Assembly (NCBI GenBank): GCA_037179335.1
Contig: JAKZHN010000065.1
Span: 17,149-81,148, forward strand
Direction: 5' to 3'
Source of the DNA: Cyclaneusma minus
Taxonomy: Eukaryota; Ascomycota; Leotiomycetes; Marthamycetales; Marthamycetaceae
Length of the DNA stretch: 64,000 nt
The position numbers and the translations under genes are program-made. Under the pieces are notes generated by a model that searched no databases, was not told the DNA's origin, and worked only from the letters and a program-made list of their open reading frames with translations. How positions within the stretch are numbered: position 1 is the stretch's first letter; each line of letters begins with the position of its first letter. Of the stretch, positions 14,001 to 27,349 are shown piece by piece.

Positions 14001-16422
14001 ATACTATTTCCCAATATCAATGCTTTAATTATATCGCTACCGCCATTGCCGTTTTTTTTTCTTTTTTCTTTTTTACAAAATCCAATTAAAAAGAATTTGG
14101 CAAAAATAATTAGCCGGTAAAATTATTTGCTATTTAATTTAAATAATTTTATTTTGGCATTTTTATTATTTTATAAAATTTACCATATTTTATAAAAAGC
14201 CTATTTTACTTTATATTAAATACTATAATTAATAAAAAGTATATTTCAATTGAAACATCTTTTTTTAAAAGAAATAACAATAATAAAATAGGCTTGAGTT
14301 GTAATTATTTATCCTATTATATTTTATTAAAAAGTTAAAGTAAAAGCCTATAAATTATCTATTATATATTAAAGCTTTAAAATAAATATTTGGCTTTACT
14401 GGATTAATCTTGCTTTAACTTTTATTAATATAATAGCTATTAAATTATTTTCAAAAATCTATATTAAAATAGCAAAATAGATACTTTAACCTATAAAATT
14501 CTGGAAAGTTTTTAATTAGGGCGCATTTATCCGGAAACTTTTTAATAAATTCGTCTATTTTTTGAAATACTATTAATTCGTATCTTTTAGCCAATTTTAC
14601 AATTTTAAAATATCGAAGGAAAAATTATAAATATTACTTTAAAAATATAAAAAAAGAACAATGAAAAATATATAAGGAAAATTATTTTTATAGAAAAACA
14701 ACACGTATAATAATATAAAAATTCCAAACTTTCTTTTTTAAAAAATAGCAAAAATAATTTAAAATAATAAGGAAGTTTTTAACATATATTCGAATATTTT
14801 TTAAAGCCCCGATTCGCTAATAATAAATTTATTTTAATTAAAAACAATAATAAAATTATTATAAAAAAAGAATCTTATTCTTTCTTAATTTAAATTATAT
14901 ATTTAAAAGTCCTGTATTAAAAATATATATCAAAACCGTTTATTAATATTTCAATATTATTTTTTAAGTTTTTAATGCTATATTAAAAAAATTATTCCTG
15001 CTAAATTATTATTTATTATTATTTGCCAAATTAAAAATTAATAAATTTAAAAAAAAGTATTAATAAATAAATTGGATAAATTCCAGTATCCGTTATATTT
15101 GCTATATATTTTATTTTAAAATAAATTTAATATATATTAAAACGCATATTGCGCAAAGCTTGGCCTATATATTATATTTTATAATTTAGCTTGGTAAAAT
15201 TAAATTAAATTAATAAATACATTTCTATTTATAATTCGTATAATTTAATATATAATAAGATTTTAAATACTATTATTTTTCTAAAACTCTTAATAATATA
15301 AAGATTATAATTAATAAATAATTTAAAATGCCATTTCTTTTTTCAATTGCTATATTAGAAAATATATTAAAATAAAATACCGCTTTAGGCTTAATAATTT
15401 AAAAGATTTTGTATAAATATAAATTATATATTTTTTATACCAATAATAAATAAAATCTATAATTGAATTTTATAATAATTAAATAATATAACTTTAAAAT
15501 AAAGGCTTTATAGCATTTATATGAAGTATTATTAAAAGTATATTAAAAGCATTTAAAACAAATTATTTATAAAAAAAATCAAAAAAATCAATTTTATTTA
15601 TTATTTTCCCAGTAATAAATATTATTAAAATAAAGCCTATTAATTTAACGTACTTAGAATATTATAAATAAAGGTATTAATTATATAGAATTGTAAAATT
15701 TGCTACTTTTTAATTCAAAATTTGAAAAAGATTTATTCAAATTTTTAAAATATTTAAATTATATCCTAATTAAGGGAAAATTCAGTTTTTGATTTATAAA
15801 GCAAAATAAATACTTAATAAATATAAGGGGATATTTATATTTACAATTATAATAATAGCTATAAAAAGAATTGGCCAAAATAATTTAAATTGTTAAAAAT
15901 AATTGCTATAAATTTTTAATTTAAGACAATAAATTTTATTATTTATATTTTTAGCCAAATTGCTTATTATTTTACTATTGCTATAAACTCGGATTTCAAT
16001 TCAGAAAAAGAATACAATATAATAAATAAATTCAAATTTAATAAATTAAAATACCAGATTTTTTTAAGGGCGATATATATCGCCATTATTAAAACTCCTG
16101 CAATTGCAAATATGCCAATTTTTTCCAATTTGTTTACGCCGGCAAATAATTTTCTTAAAAGCCGTTTCAAAAGCTATGCTAAAAATTATATTATAAATCC
16201 TATAAAAAACAAAAAATAATAATAAGCCATTTTAAAAAAGAAAATTAAAAATTATCAAAAAACAACTTAATTAAAAAAAGCAAAAAGCCCAAAAAACTAT
16301 TAAAACCATTAGCAAAAACTCCCTAGTATTTATCAAAATATTATTTATATCCCAAAAGCAGTTAAAATATATTTAATTTCCTTTGGTATAAATATATTAA
16401 TATTTAAATATTATTACACGGG
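11036..16422. other. AT-rich stretch without recognisable gene
   Basis: About 5.4 kb with only short chance openings (for example 15967-16170, minus strand, a hydrophobic 67-codon frame). I see no conserved motif and no clear repeat partner in the window. Confidence 0.5.
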
Positions 16423-16642
16423 GCCGAGAAGGGCGCCCTGCGGGCATTTTATAAAGCACATGCGCTAAGAATATGTAAAAAATAGGTATTGCTTATTAAA
16501 ACAGCTAAGCAAGGCTTTTAATGCATAATATTTAAGCGCTGTTATTTTTATTTAAAAACGATAGCAATTATTTTTTATAATAAAAAAATACATATAATAT
16601 ATTTTTATTTATTAATATATTTTTAATTATTATAATAAAATA
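16423..16642 (+). repeat. Left LTR-like direct repeat
   Basis: It matches 23997-24215 on the same strand over about 220 bp, with an offset of 7574. In the first 70 bases the differences are nearly all G to A or C to T, the right copy being the more AT-rich; for example ggcgccc here corresponds to agcgctt there. Similarity fades on both sides, so the unit is an isolated pair rather than part of a longer duplication. That fits LTRs. I could not fix TG..CA ends, a target-site duplication or a primer-binding site. Confidence 0.6.
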
Positions 16643-19600
16643 GCCGCTTTTATTTTAAAAAATAATAGTTTGGCAAGATAATAACTATTTAATTAAATAG
16701 CCGTAAATTTAATATTAATTATAATATATTAAATTTGGCCAAACGCTTTAAAAACTAGGTCTTCTTTAATTTTAAAGCAGCCCAATTTTAATAATATTAT
16801 CAATGCAATTTTTGCGCTAAACTAAAAAGCCGTATTAAGCAATAGCGAAAATAATAATATATTTATTAGTAATATTGCTATTAATAATGCTAATAAAAAT
16901 ACTATTAATATTGGCAATTGAAAGCAATTTAGCGCCTTTTTTATTTAAAAATAAAAAACATTTAATAGCCTTTTTTAATTAAATAGCCAATTTATTAATG
17001 CAAATTAGCCTATTAGAACAAATTAATTTAAGCAAGTTTAAAATCAAAGCGCTTTAGCAAAAAACATAATTATATTGCGTAAAGGCAAAGCTAATTAAGC
17101 GCTTGTTTTTAATTTAATTTAAAGCTAAGCCAAGTTAAATTTCAATAATTTAAAAGCCGTTTAGCAAATCTTTTAAAAATTTAAAGCTAAGAAAACAATT
17201 GCGAAATTGCAAGCTAAAATTGCAAATTTTATTTGCAAACATAATTTATTTAGTTTAAATTCCAATAATAAATAATTAGCTATTAAGTTTTTATGTATAT
17301 TTAAAAATCCCTATATATTACATATTAATTTATATTATATATATAATATATACAAATATTATAAATGGTTCAATTGCTTGCAAAATTATTTTAATGCATA
17401 GCTTTAAACTTTCATTTTAAAAACTAATATAATTTATATTTATTATTCTTTATTTGCATTTAAAAGCCGTGTATATATTATATAGCAATATTATTAAATA
17501 AATTAAAAATTTATAAAAATTTACAATTTTTTTTCTAAAACTTAATATTAGACGCAATAAATGCAAAATAATAATATATATTATATGGGGCAAATTGATT
17601 CGCTAAAAAGGCTTAAAAAAACAATTAAAAAGTTCTATTATAAAATAGAAATCTTGCCTTTTTATATGGAAAACATATTTTATATATATTTTAACAATTA
17701 ATTTATTTTTAAATTTTATAATAATATTAAATAAATCTTTATTTTTTAATAAAGCAATTAATTATAAATTAATATATAATATATATTTGATACGATAGGA
17801 AATATTAAATATTAAAATACGCCTAATTTCAAATTTCAAATTTCAAATATATTTAATGCAAATAATTTGAAAATCCATTATAATATTTATAATAAATTAT
17901 AAGATCTATATAATATTTTAAATAATAATACAATAATTTAGTATTAATTTAATTGCAAAAGCAAAACAAAACGGCTATTATTAAAATAAAAGCCAGCAGC
18001 GCAATTAAAATCAATGCCGGCTTCCTTTATATTTTAATTGTAATATTAATAATTATAGCCTATTTAATTGTATTTGTTAAACAAAAAAGCTTAAACATAA
18101 AGCCTGCAAATATAAATAACCCGGCAATAAAATATATATTTTAAATAATAATAGCTTTCGCGGGTATAAAGAAAAAAAAGGCCAGTTATATAGAAATAGC
18201 TTTAATTATAGCTAAAATTATAATAATTATAATTAAAATAAATATAATTAAAATCCCTTTATAAAAGCTATAAACAAAATCCCTAATTCCGTAAATTACA
18301 AGTATAAATATAATAATTAAAAAAGAAAAATTGCCAATGATTGCCAACTTTAATAATTTCCTTATAAGGCAAAAGCGCATAATAATTAATTGCTTAATTG
18401 CAATTAATATTTAAAGTATAATTTCCATTTTCGGTTTTATTAATAATGAATTAAATAGGAATTTTATATTATTAATATTTGAAAAAAAGTAAAAATGAAT
18501 TAATATATATATGTAATATTTATAAATTTACTTTTTTAATAAAAATAAAATAAAATAAAAGTAATATTATAAAATCTTTATTGAAATTTCTAATAATAAA
18601 AATAATATAAAAAATTAAACATTAAAGAATTAAAGATATTTGTATATTTATATAATTCGCCTTTAAATATGCTTCGGTTTAAATAAATAGGCAATAAATA
18701 TTATAATTAAATTAAACCCAATTTTATTTATAAATGCCAAATGAAATATAAAGTTATTATTTAAAATAAGCTAAATAAATTAAAAAGGCTAAATATAATA
18801 AATTAGAAATTATTATATATAAAATACCATATATATAAAAGCTAAAAACATAATATTAAATTATATAAAATAGCATTTAATAAACTAAATAAAAATCTGT
18901 TTTTTATAAAAATACCGCAAATTTAAATAAAAACCCTATTATATATATATTAGGCAGAATATTAAAATTTTGGCAAAATAAAATTGGATTTTAATATATT
19001 TCCAAAGCTGTAAATTATTAAACATTAAAAATATTCGCAAAAGATATATAGCAAAATTAAATTAAAGCTAAAATAGAAAATTAAAAATACTAAGCTATTT
19101 TAATAATACTTTCAATGCAATAAAAACTGGTATATTATTTGTATTTTTTAATTAAAATTATATTATAAAAATTAAAATAAATTTATTTTACCAATTTATT
19201 TATGAAGTATTTAAAAGGCAGCTAGTTATATTAATCCTTTTTAATAATATATTAATAAAAAGTTCAATTCGCAAATTAAAAAGCCTAATAAAAGTTTTTT
19301 ATATTATTTATATTTAAAAAAAATAGCATGCGGTTATATATTAGTTATTAAAAGTTCAATAATACTATTATTAAAACTTGCTATTTATTTTCCTTAATTA
19401 ATAAATTTTCTATTAAATTAAAAAAGACCAAAATTCTTATCAAGTTAAAATTTATATATAAAACAAAACAAAAGAATATAGCCACTTTAAATACTTGTTC
19501 ATATTATTTAAATTGGTAAATGCGCTAATTATATTTTAAATTTATATAAATATAGCATTTAGAAAGTTTTTAAATATTATTATAATAATTTATTTAAAAA

Positions 19601-22600
19601 CCCTAATACATATAATAAATATATAAAGGCTATATTTAAAAGGCTATAAAAATGGGTTTTTTATAAAAAAGACTAAATGCAGATTTAAAATAAATAAAAC
19701 TTTGTTTTTAAATTTTATAATAGGAAAAAACAATATATATATATAATTGAAAAAAATGCGCGCTATTTAGAAATAGCCTATATTAATTATATATATAAAA
19801 TTGCAATTATTTTCAAAATAAGCCAAGTTTTATAAACGATTCATTTTAAAATATAGTAAAATTATTCTATTTATAATTAATTTATTTATTAATAATGTAA
19901 ATAATAATAAAAAAGGCATATTTAAATAGTTTTTAAAAACGCAAAAAGCTTTTTAGCGTATTAAAACTAAATTTATAAATAAGCCAATCTTGCAATATTT
20001 TAATTTTATAAAATATTTACAAATTATATATAATGCTTTTAAACTTGCAATATTAGAAATTTTAAAGCAATTTAAAAATTTAAAAAATTTAATGCAATAT
20101 TATTAATATTTAATAGCCTTTTAATTTTATAAATTAGTAAATGCAAAATTAATATATTAAATATAAAATATTAAATTTCTTGCAAGTATAAAATTCTTTT
20201 AATATTAAAAGCAATATATTAAAAGCATATATTATAAAATTTAAATGTTTTTAAATTATAATAGTTTGCGCTATTTTATAAATGCAAATTCTTTTGATAA
20301 ATATTAAGCGAGATAGAATATAAAATTAAAATTTTAAAATTTTAAAATTTTAAAATTAAATATATTATAAAAATTAAAAATTCTATTAGTTTTTTATTTG
20401 ATAAGCTAAATTATAAAAAAGCAGTAAAAAGTATTTAACCAAAACTATTAAAAATGTTTTTACTAATATTGTAGCAAAAGCTTTGCTATTTATTTAATTA
20501 TATATTAAAGATTTAATATTTAAAAAATATAGCTATGTTTGCAAATATAGCAATTGCATTTTAATGAAAATCATTAAGCTAAAAAATTAATATTGCATAT
20601 TTTATAAATATTTTATAAATATAAATTTCTAAATGAAAAGCTATATTTTATTTAAATTATAAAAATCTGAAAGCCAAAATAATTAAAGCAAGCTCTGTAA
20701 TTAGTTTTAAAGCTTTGAAAAAAAAATATATAATAAAAATATAAAGTTAATTTATATTGCATAAAAATAAATAAAAGCAATTTACACAAAATACATTATA
20801 TAAAAAAGAATTGCAGCAAATATATTGCGCAATAAATTTCTATATATTTATTATAATAGCAAAATAAAAAGCCATTTTAAAATAAAATAAATTTTAATTT
20901 TAATTTATTATAAATATTAATAGCTAAATATAAAAATACAAATACAAAGTTATATATATAATTGCTATATTTGCCAATAAAATAGAATCCGCTAATATAT
21001 ATTTTGTACTTAATTATAATTTTTGCTTTTAGGCAATAAGCTATAGATATATTTATTATTGAATTTTATTATAAATTTGCCAAAATCATAATATATAAAG
21101 AAAATATATAATATTATTTTAATAATAATAAACTATTATATTAAAGCTATATGATTATATATATAATTAAAAATATTGATACGCAATTTCAATAAAATTA
21201 TTTTTAATAAACTTATTCGTTTTATAAATTCTTTTGAAATTATTATATTTAATTATAATTTTATATCTATAAATATATTATAAAAAGACTTTTGCTATAA
21301 ACGCTATATAATATATAAATATAGTATTTTATTTTATTTTTAAATAGATAAATAAATAAAGCAAATAAATTAAATTTTAAAAGCTTATATATAATATTGC
21401 TATAATAATAATAAAATAATTTAGGCAATTTAATTAATTATAGCAAGATTTATTTATAATAATATAAAATCTATATATATATATATATATATATTATGTA
21501 ATATAGATATTATTTGTAAATTAATATTAATTTTCTTATGTAATTTATAATATTTAAAATGCTTAATATAAAAAGGCGAAAAAAAAAGAAGGCAAATATA
21601 TATTATTGCAAAAATTGGAAAAATACTATTAATAAATATATAAAGCAGTATATAAAAAAATGTAAAATTAGAAATTCTAATAAAAAAATTGGATTTTTTT
21701 ATTTATTAATAATATACGCTTTAAAATCGGAAAGCTAATAAAAGAATATATAAGCCCTTTTCTTATTATTAAAAAAATAAAAGCCGAAATTTATTATTTA
21801 AATTTTAAATTTTGATTTTAATTAAAAAAGTTATGTAATACTTTTTAAATTAGCGTTTTAAAATTTATTAAAGCATTTTGAAATAATATATATAAATTAT
21901 ATTTTATAAATTAAAAATTAAAAAAATTATGGTATATACAAAAAACTAAATAATTAGCTTATATTTTGCATATATTAAAAAGGCTAAAATCGAAATTAAA
22001 ATTAAATATTAGCCTAGAAAAACTTTACAAATACCCTAATAATTTTAAATAAATTTATTAAAAAAATACCAAAATTGGATTATAATAATAATTGGAAAAT
22101 TATACAAAAGACGCAAGCTTTAAAAAAAAGTATTAAAAAGCCAGCTCCAGCTTTATATTTAAATAAAAAACGCCTAATTATACTCAATAATAAATAAAAG
22201 CAAAAATACAAATATTTAAAATAAGAAAATACAAATTTAATTAGGTTTTTATATTTAAATTAAATTGATTTAAATTATATTTTATAAAACACAATATATA
22301 TATATAAAATAATTAATTGAAAAATTGAAAAATTGAGCAATAAATTTAATTTAATTAAAAATTAGAAAACGTGCAAATAAAAACTATAAATTCCATATAT
22401 TAAATAATAAAATTAAAAATAAATATTATATAAAAATAAACCCGGTTAGCAAAGTTAAAAAATTCTCAATATTTGCAAAGCCCAATTCGTATATATTAAA
22501 TTTATAATTTCTATATTTTATATTATATTGCTAAAAGCCCGATATTCCTTTTTTATAGTAAATAAAATATTATTAAAAAAGTAAATAAAATCATAATTTA

Positions 22601-23996
22601 TTTATATTCTAATTAAATATGCATAAAAAGAACGGAAAATAAATTTATTAAATAACACCAAATATTAATTGCTATATATATTAAGATATAAATTGCAAAA
22701 ATAATTTCTAATTAAAATTATTATTGCATATTTTATATTTTAAAAAAGCATAAGTTTTAAAGCAATGAAAAGCTCCGGCAATTTTTATATTATTTTTTAA
22801 TTAAATTAATTCATTATTATAATTAATAAATTAATTTTTAAAAACAACCTGGACCTTAATATAATAATGGCGGTAAAATTTAAAAGCATTATAAATTGCG
22901 TTAAATAAAGAAATTCAAATAGCGGGAATTTGCAAAATAATAGATTAATTAGCAAAAAGAAACAAAAAAAGCAAAATATAAGCTTGTCACGCAATAAATA
23001 AACTTATAATTATTATAATAATAATTGCATTTAAACTTATTTGCGGTCCAGCTATAAATATTAAAGATATTGCAAAAGGGGTTTATAAAAAAGCTTTGCG
23101 TATATCGGGCGCAAATATAAATTTAAAATGCAAAAGAGCTTTTAATAAAAGCGCAATTCAAAGTTTGCGGCAAAACCGCAATTTTAATACTATTATTATT
23201 ACAATTACAATTAAAAGATTTATTGTATAAAATTTAAATATTATTATTAAAAAAGCTGTAAAACTTCCAGTTAAAAATATTATTCAAGGCTATAATATTA
23301 AAATTAAGAAAAACACAATAAAAAGAAAAGAAAAAAGCTTCATTTCCGCTGAAAAACGTATATTAAAAACCCGTATAAAAGCGACGATAAAAGAACCCCT
23401 AATAAAAGCAGGAAAGCCTGCTTTATATAAATAAAGCCTTTAATAAAATCCAATATAATCGCTATAAATTTCTTTATTAAAAAAACCATTGCCGATAAAA
23501 TTAAAAAAAGAATTAAAGATTAAAATACATTTAAAAATGAATATGTTATAATTATAAAAAGCGTATAATACGCGTATAAAAGAAAAAAAGGCAAAAACTT
23601 AAAAAAAACCTAAAATTAAATATTTAAAATAAGCCGCTATTATATTAATTTTTCGCCATTTTTAAAAAAAGCATACGTAAGAATTAATATAATATACATA
23701 AAGCTAATAAAAACAATAAAACCCTAATAAAGTTTAATATAGAAAGATAGAAATTTAAATTAATTTAACAATAAATAATATAAGCTATATATTAAAATTA
23801 AGGCTTTAAAAATTAGGCAATAATAAATTTAAAATGGTTATTAATAATAACAAAGTAATAAAAGCCTATTAATTTATATAGCTAAAATAAAAAGCCGAAA
23901 TTAATAACCAAAATCTAAATATTAAATTATTAAAAAGCAAAAATCCGCATTTAAAAGCTTTAGGGCCCAAAGCTAAAAACAATTAAAAATTATAAA
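16643..23996. mobile_element. Interior of a putative RIP-inactivated LTR element
   Basis: About 7.35 kb between two LTR-like direct repeats. The size is plausible for a gypsy- or copia-type element, but no reverse transcriptase, integrase or protease motif survives that I can recognise. Openings such as 17953-18144 (plus) and 18186-18380 (minus) are short hydrophobic frames of AT-rich DNA. A TA-repeat tract lies near 21475-21495. The assignment rests only on the flanking repeats. Confidence 0.35.
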
Positions 23997-24215
23997 GCCG
24001 AGAAAAGCGCTTTGCAAATATTTTATAAAGCACGTATGCTAAAAATATATAAAAAATAAGCATTATTTATTAAAAAAGCTAAGCAAGGCTTTTAATATAT
24101 AACATTTAAATTCTGCTACTTTTATTTAAAAAAGGCAGCGGCTATTTTTTATAGCCAAGGAATACATATAACGCACTTTTATTTGCCAGTTTATTTTTGA
24201 CTATTATAATAAATA
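23997..24215 (+). repeat. Right LTR-like direct repeat
   Basis: Partner of 16423-16642. It is more heavily converted to A+T than the left copy, which makes the direction of the transitions easy to see. The shared block includes attttataaagcac and gctaagcaaggcttttaat. Confidence 0.6.
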
Positions 24216-27189
24216 TAAATATATATTATTTTGTTTTCTAAAAAAAAACGCGAAATTAAAAAAACTATATTAAAAGCCTAGGCTATAAAATATAAATTCA
24301 AATATTGCTTATTAAAAAAAGATTAAAAATACCAAAAACTCCAAAAACACTATAAATTCAAAATAATTATAATTTGCCACCATTTAATAAATTTACAAAG
24401 CCTGCCCTGCTATATTAAAATTAATTTTGCCATTATGAAAATTAAACAGCAAATTAAATAATAATACAATTGAAATCGAAATTTTAATTTCTTTTATAAA
24501 TAATAATATTTATTTAATTTTAAAGGCTATTTCACCTATATTTTGCATTTAAATGAAAAAGCTTAAAATATTTTATACAATATAAAGTTTGGCTTTAATT
24601 TATTTATAAAATTGGGCATTGCATTAGATATATAAAAAAGATTATAAAATATAAAATATATTTTACTATTTTTTTAAAAGAATTAAATAGGCAAAAAAAA
24701 GCTTTTTTAAATAAATTTCCTTATTATTTATTATATAAATTCAGCTAATATTAATATTATAAAATATTATAATTTTTCTTTTAATTTGGACAATTTCCTT
24801 TTTGCCAATAAAACGCTATTTAAAATTAATAGCATTTTTATTTATATTATATAAAATATCCAATATTTACTTTTCAACATCATTAAAATTTAATATTTAG
24901 AAATTCCGGTTCTTAATAAATTATTAAAACTATTAATACTGCGCTTATTTAAAAATTAGGATATAATTAGGTTTTTGATAATAAAATCCAAAAACATGTA
25001 TATTATACTAATAGCTATTTAAATAGCTATTATAAAAAAATTGAATAAAAATCAAAATGCTAAATATATATATATATATATATACAAAATAACTATAAAT
25101 GGAATTTAGGAATTTAAAAATTAAAAATCTAAAAAAAAACACTATTTTAGGAAATTAAAAAAAAATGTATAATTGTAAATAATATTTATATAAAAATAAA
25201 ACAGGTTAAAATAATATATAATGTTTAAATAATAATAGCACGCATATAAAATCTCAATAGTATTAATATATAAATACCGCGAAATTTAAAGCCCTATTAA
25301 AATTTATTATATGATAGTACAATACTATTGGCAATCCGTTGCAATATATAATAGCTATTCGCCTCGATTTCTTTAGCTTTATATTTATTTTAATTTAAAT
25401 TGCATTGCCACTAACTAAACTACTTTCTTTACGGGCTTATTATTCAGCTCACTATTTTCGCTGCCTTTATTTAATTTGCCAGCCCTTTTCACGCAATATT
25501 AAAAACACTTTTAAAATTTCCAAATTATTACAAAATCCAATTTATAAATCTATTAAATTAACAGAACCCCTAGCTAAGCCAGCTCGATAAATAAGCTCTA
25601 TTTAGCGTATTAAAACTCGGCTATATAAACATTACCAATTTGCTATAATACTATAAATTCTATAAAATATACTAGTTTAAATGGCTAAAATTATAACCAA
25701 ATAATTTATTGCTAAACTATTACAATATTTATTCGCTGATAAATAACAATTTATTACAATACTATTAAGCCTAAAATAAAGCTGGCTATTTATTATAAAT
25801 ACTTAGCAATTCAAACTAATAAAATATTTAAAAATTTAAAGCCTTAAATTTTTAATTTTAATAGAACTAATTTAAACTAATATTTATTAATCGCTTAAAT
25901 TTAGAACCATATTTCTTAGATCTCAAATCCATAATTAAACCTTATTAAAATCCCGAATTTAAATCTTTTCTATATATAATTGGCAATTTGAATAGAAAAC
26001 CACGATTTGTTTTTATAAATTCCATTTAAAAATAATATAGCCTTTTAATATTACTAATTTTATTAATATGTAGGCAAATACTTAATATCCTAAGGAATTA
26101 AAGGCTTATATTAATATAAAACCAACCCGAATAATCCAATTATTTAGGACTTAGTAAATTTAATAAATTTGGTGAATTTAAGGAAAACAAAATAGCACTT
26201 TAAAATAAAGAATTAAAATATATATTACAGATTATTAATATAAATATATAAATATATATATCTCAATCGCTTTATTTCTAAGTTTTATCTTTTATTAATT
26301 CTTCTAATTTTTACCTTTTTTAGTCTTTGTTTTTTTTAATCTCTGCCTTTTTTAATTTCTTTTTTCTTTAATTCTTTCCTTTGCAAAATGCTCTAATTGC
26401 ATTATTTAAAGCTATTCGCAAATTCACTATATATTTAAAGGTAAATTAAAATCTTGGGAATAGCTTCAAATATCACAATTAAAGCACTTTGCATTTCAAT
26501 TCTCGCTTTTGTTTCTTAAAAATACTTAAGTAAATTTTTTATTTACTATTCGTTAAAACAGATAAATATAATTTTAATAATTTGATTTCAAATTCTATTT
26601 CCTAAATATTAGAAAGCCGAATACTAATTATTTGATTTTTAAATAAAACTTAAATGGAATTTTAAAGCTTTAAATTACGATTGCCCTATCCTATTTTTAT
26701 CCGCTAGCATTTATAAATCTTTATTTTCTATTACAACCTGAAATATATATAATTTAATATTTTAAGCAAGTTAATCAAATATATAATATTAATATAAAAT
26801 GCTTAATTTTAATAAGCCAAATATAATATATTTAATACCAAATATTGCTAAAATCAAAAATAGTAAATCCAAACTTTTGTTTTTACGCCAATTAAAAAAC
26901 AATGCTAATTGGCTTTTATTTTATTAAAATATTGAGGTTTTCTTTATTTGAAATATTCCAAATAGCCCGGCCATTATTAATTTCTACAAAATCAAAAATT
27001 CCCGACTTTTATAATATAAACTCCAAATTTCTATGTAGTAAAACAAAACTTTCCAATAAGCCGGTCAATTATAGCCTATCGCAATAGCAATGCAAGAACG
27101 TGGTTTAATACATTTGGTGAATTTTGAATTTAAAATTATAGCAACGGCAACGGTAATAGCAATTAACGGAATCCCAATTGCAATTTTAA
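24216..27189. other. AT-rich stretch, slightly less biased after 25.3 kb
   Basis: No gene recognised. The part from about 25,300 to 27,100 has somewhat more C on the plus strand and two 61-codon openings (25405-25590 and 26902-27087) without recognisable motifs. A TA-repeat tract lies near 25066-25083. Confidence 0.45.
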
Positions 27190-27214
27190 CATTTGCAACC
27201 CTATTTCTTATCGC
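27190..27214 (+). repeat. Inverted repeat, left arm (core)
   Basis: The 25-base core agrees at 23 positions with the reverse complement of 40420-40444, and both mismatches are transitions. Weaker similarity seems to extend over about 27110-27350, for example the ttgcaa- and gcgcaata-rich part at 27280-27350. The surroundings have more normal base content than the block average. It may be one end of a 13-kb element with terminal inverted repeats, or one of two independent oppositely oriented copies of a short element. Confidence 0.5.
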
Positions 27215-27349
27215 TAGAAGGGCCTAGTGCTTCGCTATCGCTAACCTATCGCGGACCAATTATAAATGGGAACCTTTGCTTTATACCTGCTTGCAATATG
27301 CGCAATAATTATCAAATTTTTATAATTAACGCTGCAATAAATTAGCAAT

